Positions 29,063 to 33,674 of a stretch of DNA of 33,674 bases are shown piece by piece. Position numbers and translations under genes: made by a program. The DNA comes from Bacilli bacterium. Its GTDB lineage: Bacteria; Bacillota_I; Bacilli_A; RF39; UBA660. The DNA lies in assembly GCA_017411405.1 (NCBI GenBank), contig JAFQQE010000002.1, positions 1 through 33,674 on the forward strand. The letters run 5' to 3'. Under the pieces are notes generated by a model, which saw only the letters and a list, made by a program, of their open reading frames with translations, was not told the origin of the DNA and did no database searches. How positions within the stretch are numbered: position 1 is the stretch's first letter; every line of letters begins with the position of its first letter.

Positions 29063-29980
29063 ATGGAAAATGGTAATAAAAAAACTGTACAAATTAGTAA
29101 TATTTATGATTTAGTTAATGAATATAGACAATTACCTGATGGTCTATATAATAATGATAATTTAAGAGTTAATATTAAATCAATTGATAAATTTGATAAA
29201 CTAATTAAAATAGAAAACGACAAATATGATATTTTAATAAAATCTACAATTTTTGGTTTTGATATTTTATTCAAAAATAATATGTATAATTTTAATATTA
29301 TTAAACAATTAGGTTTAGCTATCGCTTTAAATATACCTGTTGGGAATAAAAATTATATTATATATGCTAATTTTCCAGTTGTGGATGATAAAAACATGAG
29401 TGCTTCTATAATAGTTGATAAAAAAAGATTAGAAATTAATGGCAATACAATTAAGAAAACTATAAATAACCAATATATTTTAGAATATGATTTTAAAACT
29501 AAAAAAATGTATATATATATAGCTAAAAAAAGTGATGCTAAAGAATTAACGGATTATGTTGAATTTGAATATAATGAGAAATTAATAGAAAGCATAAATA
29601 AGATTAATAAAAATTATAATATTAATTATTTCTTATTACGTGATTTTCTAGTAAATTGCGATGAAAAAGGATTACAAGAATTACTTAGTTATAAAAAAAT
29701 ATGTAATGATTTTTCAAAAGAATTTGAATTATTAAAAGAAGCAACAGAAGTATTTAATGAGTATCATGATAAATTAAATTTTGATCCAGTTATTTTTGAA
29801 GAAATCTCTACATTTGCAACATATTTAAATAATATAAATAATGAAACAAATAATAATTTTTTAAAGAGTTGTATTAAAAATAGTATTACAAAAAAAATCA
29901 ATAATTTAAAAGAACTAAAAAATGAAATTAAACTTATAAAAGATAAAAAAGAAAAAAAGAAGAAATTAAATAATAAATAG
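29063..29980 (+). CDS. Hypothetical protein
   Basis: 305-aa cytosolic protein, not recognised. The first 180 residues are rich in beta strands alternating with Lys/Asp/Asn turns (a possible double-sandwich or PH-like fold). The remainder is helical and ends in a strongly basic tail (LKNEIKLIKDKKEKKKKLNNK). There is no signal peptide or membrane segment. The ATG at 29063 has AAAGGAA upstream; the frame is open further to 28952 but crosses the promoter. It is divergent from rarA, and the next gene follows after 47 nt. Confidence 0.65.
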   Translation: MENGNKKTVQISNIYDLVNEYRQLPDGLYNNDNLRVNIKSIDKFDKLIKIENDKYDILIKSTIFGFDILFKNNMYNFNIIKQLGLAIALNIPVGNKNYIIYANFPVVDDKNMSASIIVDKKRLEINGNTIKKTINNQYILEYDFKTKKMYIYIAKKSDAKELTDYVEFEYNEKLIESINKINKNYNINYFLLRDFLVNCDEKGLQELLSYKKICNDFSKEFELLKEATEVFNEYHDKLNFDPVIFEEISTFATYLNNINNETNNNFLKSCIKNSITKKINNLKELKNEIKLIKDKKEKKKKLNNK

Positions 29981-30027
29981 TTTCTTTTTTATTTTTATGA
30001 TAAAATTTAATTATAGGAAGTGGTTAT

Positions 30028-30681
30028 ATGATTTATACTTGTAGTTATAAAAATTTTAAAACAAATTTATATAAAGGATGTAGTATATCAGGAGATAAGT
30101 GGGGAAGAGCAGGTTGGAAGGGTAATTCTTATTCGTTACTTGCTCCTAAAAAGAAATTTTTGACGATATGGCATAATAATAAAGAAATTATTAGTGAAAA
30201 CGAAAACAACGAATATTATATTGAAGAATATTATAAACAAGTATTGTCTAAACTTGATCCTGAAGAAACATACAGAAAGTTAGATGGTAATTTTTTATTA
30301 TGTTTTGAAGATAATGGAGAATTTTGTCATAGACATATTGTTGCTGCTTGGCTAGAATTGTTCTTAGATAATAAAGTTAATGAAGTTAAAGTAGATGGTT
30401 TAGCTATAACTTATTTAGATAGTCCTGGTTATATTAAAGAAGTGTTAGAAAAAGTAATTAAGAATAATACAAATATGAGAGGATTTAATAGCCTAAGGGC
30501 TTTATATTTGTTCGAGATGAGCGAAAAATTTGAAAACGAAGCCGATATAATGGAAGAAAAATTTGAAAAAAGTTATGGCCATTTAAGACAAGCTGCTGCT
30601 TATTTAAGAAGTGAAGCTGATATGATTGAAGATGATTATAGGGTAAAAAAATTGGTTAAAAGAAGTGGAAATAATGAATGA
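30028..30681 (+). CDS. DUF488 family protein
   Basis: 217-aa protein. The first 130 residues match DUF488: MIYTCSYKNFK, SISGDKWG, then LLCFEDNGEFCHRHIVAAWL (about 90-109) with the characteristic C92 and C100-H-R. DUF488 proteins have no settled function; the conserved Cys/His/Arg group suggests nucleic-acid or metal binding. The extra C-terminal 80 residues are helical and charged. The stop codon overlaps the xerD start by 8 bp, so xerD is translated from the same transcript. The RBS is AGGAAGTGG. Confidence 0.8.
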   Translation: MIYTCSYKNFKTNLYKGCSISGDKWGRAGWKGNSYSLLAPKKKFLTIWHNNKEIISENENNEYYIEEYYKQVLSKLDPEETYRKLDGNFLLCFEDNGEFCHRHIVAAWLELFLDNKVNEVKVDGLAITYLDSPGYIKEVLEKVIKNNTNMRGFNSLRALYLFEMSEKFENEADIMEEKFEKSYGHLRQAAAYLRSEADMIEDDYRVKKLVKRSGNNE

Positions 30682-31540
30682 TATTTATATTAGTGAATTT
30701 TTAGTTTATTTAGAAATGGATTTAAATTATTCTAAGAATACTATTTCAACTTATGAAAATAGTTTGAATCAATTATCAAAATATGTAAAAAAAGACTTAT
30801 TAAAATTAAACAGTAAAGATATAGAAAAATTTTTAAGTGATTTAGAATTAGAAGCGAGTAGTATAAGTAATTATTTAAGTGCTTATAAAACGTTTTATAA
30901 TTATAATATAAAGAATGGTAATATAAAAGATAATCCAACTGACTTAATAGATACTCCTAAATTGTCTAGACATTTACCTACATATTTAACTGTAGAAGAA
31001 ATTGATAAACTATTAGATATTGATGTAATAGATGCATTTAGTGCTAGAAATAAGTCTTTATTAGAACTTTTATATTCAAGTGGTTTAAGAATTAGTGAAC
31101 TTATTGGTTTAGAGTTTAAAAATATTGATTTAAATGATTGCATAATTAGAGTAATGGGGAAGGGGAGTAAAGAAAGAATTGTTCCAATTAGTGATATTGC
31201 TATTAAGTATTTGAAAATATATGTAAAAGACTATAGACATTTACTAGTTAAAAATGAACAAAATAATTTTATTTATTTAAATAATCATGGCAAAAAGATG
31301 ACTAGACAAGGTGTATTTAAAATGTTAAAAAAATTATCGTTATTAAAAGGTATAAAAAAAGATGTATCTCCTCATACATTGAGACACTCTATCGCTACTC
31401 ATATGTTAGAAAATGGTGCTGATTTAAGGATTATTCAAGAATTTTTAGGACATACAGATATTGGAACTACTCAAATATATACTCATTTAACTAATGAAAA
31501 ATTAAAAAATGATTTTATGGAATATTTTCCTAGAAACTAA
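30674..31540 (+). CDS. xerD: Tyrosine recombinase XerD
   Basis: 288-aa site-specific recombinase with an N-terminal core-binding domain (about 1-95) and all catalytic residues: R139, K163, H234, R237, H260, nucleophile Y269. GLRISELIGLEF and the RVMGKGSKERIVPI segment are close to XerD. With XerC (4905-5780) it should resolve chromosome dimers at dif. The start at 30674 overlaps the DUF488 gene by 8 bp; a GTG at 30665 in frame lies within the RBS region. A convergent terminator follows. Confidence 0.88.
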   Translation: MNDIYISEFLVYLEMDLNYSKNTISTYENSLNQLSKYVKKDLLKLNSKDIEKFLSDLELEASSISNYLSAYKTFYNYNIKNGNIKDNPTDLIDTPKLSRHLPTYLTVEEIDKLLDIDVIDAFSARNKSLLELLYSSGLRISELIGLEFKNIDLNDCIIRVMGKGSKERIVPISDIAIKYLKIYVKDYRHLLVKNEQNNFIYLNNHGKKMTRQGVFKMLKKLSLLKGIKKDVSPHTLRHSIATHMLENGADLRIIQEFLGHTDIGTTQIYTHLTNEKLKNDFMEYFPRN

Positions 31541-31570
31541 AAGAGAATCAAACAATGATTCTCTTCTTTT
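31541..31570. terminator. Terminator between xerD and the small Asn-rich gene
   Basis: AAGAGAATCA/TGATTCTCTT, 5-nt loop (31541-31565), T-rich tail on the plus strand; it can also serve the leftward gene. Confidence 0.75.
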
Positions 31571-31576
31571 AATAAA

Positions 31577-31732
31577 CTATTTATTGTTAGCTCTAGCGCT
31601 ATTTTTAGCAGAATTACTATTGCTGCTATTATTTCTAGCACTTTGTGAGTTACGGCTTGAACAATTACTATTATTGTTTCTAGCCTTAGCATTGTTTTTT
31701 GCACTATTTCTAGCATTATTTTGATTACTCAT
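31577..31732 (-). CDS. Small basic Asn/Ser/Ala-rich protein
   Basis: 51-aa protein; 18 Asn, 12 Ser, 8 Ala, 5 Arg, 4 Lys, one Cys and no acidic residue, so the net charge is about +9. The sequence is made of short irregular repeats such as NARNSAK, NNAKARNN and SARNNSS. A perfect RBS (GGGAGGT) lies eight bases before the ATG and a terminator follows, so it is a real gene. Its function is unknown; composition suggests nucleic-acid binding or a disordered coat protein. The codons (GCTAGA, AATAAT) differ from random AT-rich DNA. Confidence 0.7.
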   Translation of the reverse strand: MSNQNNARNSAKNNAKARNNNSNCSSRNSQSARNNSSNSNSAKNSARANNK

Positions 31733-31789
31733 ATTATTTACCTCCCACTATTATTATGATACTAATATTTAAAATTATTATGGTAAATA

Positions 31790-31818
31790 TTGGTTTTTTT
31801 ATAAAAGTGTGATAGACT
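31790..31818 (+). promoter_or_regulatory. Promoter of the 31838 gene
   Basis: TTGGTT (31790-31795), 17-bp spacer, TAGACT (31813-31818). Confidence 0.45.
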
Positions 31819-31837
31819 AAATTTTATGGGTGGTTTT

Positions 31838-32611
31838 ATGAAAATAATTAATAGTGATTTTTATTTTTCTTCTTTTCATGAGCTTTATAGCAAATATCCT
31901 AAACTTAAGGATACTTTAAAAAACTTAAAACTTGAAAAAGAACTATCTTTTAATTTTAATCGAATTAATGATAATTGCCTTGGATTTATTTATAAAAATG
32001 CTTTAGATTCTGAGGAATATAAAAAATTTAATTTATTAAAAAATACAGATTTAGAATGTTTTAAAAAACCTAATAATTTTATTTTTATAGATAATAAACT
32101 TTATGGTTATACTATAAATTCTTATGAATGTTCAAATTTATATAATTTGTCATATCATTATAGTATAAAATCTATTATTAAAAATTTGGATGAAATAGAT
32201 ATAGATATAGAGAATTTATCCGATAATAATATTTTACTATTATTCATAAATCCTGAACATATTTTATATAATTCCTATACAAAAAATATTGAATTTTTAC
32301 ATATACAAGAATTTGAAATAAGAGAAGATTTAAAAAAAGACGATATTTTATTAATGAATTATTTACTAGTACATACTGTTTTGTTATATTCATTATTTGG
32401 TAGAAATATTATGGATAATTTAAATAATAAAAAAGATATTATATATTATTTTAGAAATAAGATTTTAAATGAAGAATTAGAAGGTGAATATTCTACTAAG
32501 TATTTTTTTGATAAAGTTCATGCTACTTTTGAAGAAGTTATAAATGATGAAGTTAATACTTTAGGAGAATTTAGATCTTTGGCTAAAACTTTAAAAATAA
32601 AAGATGAATGA
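31838..32611 (+). CDS. Hypothetical protein
   Basis: 257-aa cytosolic protein, not recognised. It mixes beta strands in the first 130 residues (NCLGFIYKNA, NFIFIDNKLYGYTIN) with helices in the rest (LLMNYLLVHTVLLYSLFG is the most hydrophobic stretch, about 177-194, but probably a buried helix). The N-terminal part with INDNCLGFIYK, FKKPNNFIFIDNKLYGY and a later ILLLFINPEHILYN is faintly reminiscent of kinase-like lobes, which I cannot confirm. ATG 31838 is preferred because GGGTGG lies before it; ATG 31826 has no RBS. The ZIP transporter follows after 25 nt. Confidence 0.6.
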   Translation: MKIINSDFYFSSFHELYSKYPKLKDTLKNLKLEKELSFNFNRINDNCLGFIYKNALDSEEYKKFNLLKNTDLECFKKPNNFIFIDNKLYGYTINSYECSNLYNLSYHYSIKSIIKNLDEIDIDIENLSDNNILLLFINPEHILYNSYTKNIEFLHIQEFEIREDLKKDDILLMNYLLVHTVLLYSLFGRNIMDNLNNKKDIIYYFRNKILNEELEGEYSTKYFFDKVHATFEEVINDEVNTLGEFRSLAKTLKIKDE

Positions 32612-32636
32612 TTAGCATATAATTAATTGTGATATT

Positions 32637-33389
32637 ATGGATAATTTTTTATATGCTTTTTTAATTAGTACAATAGCTGGATTATCGACTATGTTAGGAT
32701 GCCTATTTATATTTATTAAAGTGAAAAATATAAATAGATTTTTAAGTGTTGCATTAAGTTTTAGTGCGAGTGTAATGTTACTTATAAGTATATTTGATTT
32801 AATTCCTCATTCTTTCTTTTCATTAGTATTAAGTTATAAAACAACAGGAATATTAATAGCTGTAATAAGTTTTATTGTTGGAGTTTTATTGATTAATATT
32901 TCAAATAAATATATTAAAATGCAAGAAGAGAAGGGGAGTAGTTTATATAAACTAGGTATTATAAGTGCAATAGTGTTAATATTGCATAATTTACCTGAAG
33001 GTATTATTACTTTTTTAACTAGTGGTAATGATTTGAGTTTAGGTATAAAAATAGCGTTAGCAATAACATTACATAATATACCAGAAGGTATTTGTATTGC
33101 TGTTCCTATATACTACTCTACTGGAAAGATAGGGAAGGCTATTAAGACAACTTTGATAAGTGGATTATCAGAACCATTAGGAGCAATATTAGCATATTTA
33201 TTTTTATATAAATATATAACTACGGATATATTAAATATAATATTTATTTGTGTAGCTGGAATTATGATAAGTTTATCAATAAATGAAATTTTAAAAGAAT
33301 CTTTCAAATATTGTGAAAAAAACAATAAATATATTTATATAGGATTTTTAATTGGAATATTATTTTTTCTTCTAACAATTTTTATCTAA
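32637..33389 (+). CDS. ZIP family divalent metal transporter
   Basis: 250-aa membrane protein with eight predicted hydrophobic segments. H117-N-L-P-E-G122 and H146-N-I-P-E-G151 are the paired metal-binding motifs in segments IV and V of ZIP/ZupT proteins, which import zinc and sometimes iron or manganese. A hydrophilic loop with KMQEEKG (about 92-105) lies between segments III and IV, as usual. No good RBS precedes the start, and a TATAAT-like hexamer lies about 15 nt upstream, so the message may be nearly leaderless or translated by read-through from the 31838 gene. Confidence 0.92.
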   Translation: MDNFLYAFLISTIAGLSTMLGCLFIFIKVKNINRFLSVALSFSASVMLLISIFDLIPHSFFSLVLSYKTTGILIAVISFIVGVLLINISNKYIKMQEEKGSSLYKLGIISAIVLILHNLPEGIITFLTSGNDLSLGIKIALAITLHNIPEGICIAVPIYYSTGKIGKAIKTTLISGLSEPLGAILAYLFLYKYITTDILNIIFICVAGIMISLSINEILKESFKYCEKNNKYIYIGFLIGILFFLLTIFI

Positions 33390-33511
33390 ATTTATTTGTA
33401 TTAATGGGTAAAAGACAGTATGATTATCAAGTGTAATAAAAGAGTAACTTATTAATTATAATGTTTATTTAATTTATATATAATTAGATTATCAACTTAT
33501 CATCTTTTATT
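33390..33511. other. Intergenic between convergent genes
   Basis: AT-rich with no gene seen. GATTATC and GATGAT-type half-repeats near 33487-33506 may form a weak terminator for the leftward gene. Confidence 0.3.
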
Positions 33512-33673
33512 CTAAATATAGAAGTTAACATAATATATATTATAGGAAGTACGTAGTTTTACATAAATAGATGAATAATTCTCTTTATCAACCCTATCTT
33601 TTGTTATTATTTTATCACTATCTATATAAAAATTCAAACCATCTTCAGTAAGTTGTGCATATTCAATTTTTGG
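33512..33673 (-). CDS. C-terminal end of an unknown protein, cut by the window edge
   Basis: A leftward frame of 53 codons enters from the right edge and ends at TAG (33512-33514). The visible part (EYAQLTEDGLNFYIDSDK, then RVDKENYSSIYVKLRT) looks like a beta-rich domain. No family is recognised. Confidence 0.5.
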   Translation of the reverse strand, partial: PKIEYAQLTEDGLNFYIDSDKIITKDRVDKENYSSIYVKLRTSYNIYYVNFYI

Positions 33674-33674
33674 T

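Noticed and set aside
31509-31724. Rightward 71-codon frame rich in Leu/Ala
   Set aside because: It has no RBS, starts inside xerD and is the antisense of the small Asn-rich gene, which has a perfect RBS on the other strand.
1-33674. Mollicute code (TGA = Trp)
   Set aside because: TGA terminates several genes at the right place (e.g. 30679-30681) and Trp is encoded by TGG.
1-33674. CRISPR arrays, complete insertion sequences, rRNA genes
   Set aside because: No regular direct repeats with spacers, no transposase-like protein and no rRNA segment were seen.

Overview
The window is very AT-rich bacterial DNA with the standard code (TGA is used as a stop, for example at 30679-30681) and strong Shine-Dalgarno sites. 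The gene set (D-Ala-D-Ala carboxypeptidase, YmfF/YmfH M16 pair, YolD plus Y-family polymerase, RarA, XerC and XerD, pyruvate phosphate dikinase, extended -10 promoters) fits a walled, low-GC Firmicute of class Bacilli, probably a host-associated Erysipelotrichales/RF39-like lineage. The placement is inferred from gene content and composition; no rRNA gene is present.

Layout. 1-2808 reads leftward: a Nudix hydrolase, a tRNA-Ala(TGC), and a YolD / Y-family DNA polymerase operon. 2908-5780 reads rightward: a small gene behind an attenuator-like leader, an unknown 309-aa protein, a permuted NlpC/P60-type hydrolase and XerC. Pyruvate phosphate dikinase (ppdK) follows at 5872-8511. From the end of ppdK to galE (8479-12340) lies a patchwork accessory region: a macro-domain-like gene, two orphan genes, a 5'-truncated class III nucleotidyl-cyclase-like remnant, a second 228-bp copy of the ppdK 3' end with its terminator, and three copies of a repeat that trails the accessory genes. 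12439-18815 holds galE, a cysteine-rich membrane protein, a DUF4375-like protein, an AI-2E family membrane protein, a 570-aa protein with two HEPN-type RNxxAHG motifs, and dacA. 18842-25692 holds an SDR oxidoreductase (leftward), a Dam-type methylase, a LysR regulator, a radical-SAM-like protein, a thioredoxin-fold remnant lacking cysteines and lacking a normal start codon, and the ymfF/ymfH pair. 25922-28953 is a leftward group: HExxH protein, gpsA, rarA. 29063-33389 is rightward: an orphan, a DUF488 protein overlapping xerD, an orphan and a ZIP metal transporter, with one tiny Asn/Ser-rich basic protein on the other strand. A truncated leftward CDS sits at the right edge.

Most genes form short transcription units, each closed by an intrinsic terminator and opened by its own promoter, often with an extended -10 (TGnTATAAT). 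The most unusual part is the ppdK-galE interval: its structure suggests repeated acquisition and loss of small cargo genes by recombination at the 3' end of ppdK, with possible defence-type cargo (macro domain, cyclase remnant). Cargo functions and the recombination mechanism are inferences. The dual-HEPN protein at 15924-17636 is the second most interesting object.
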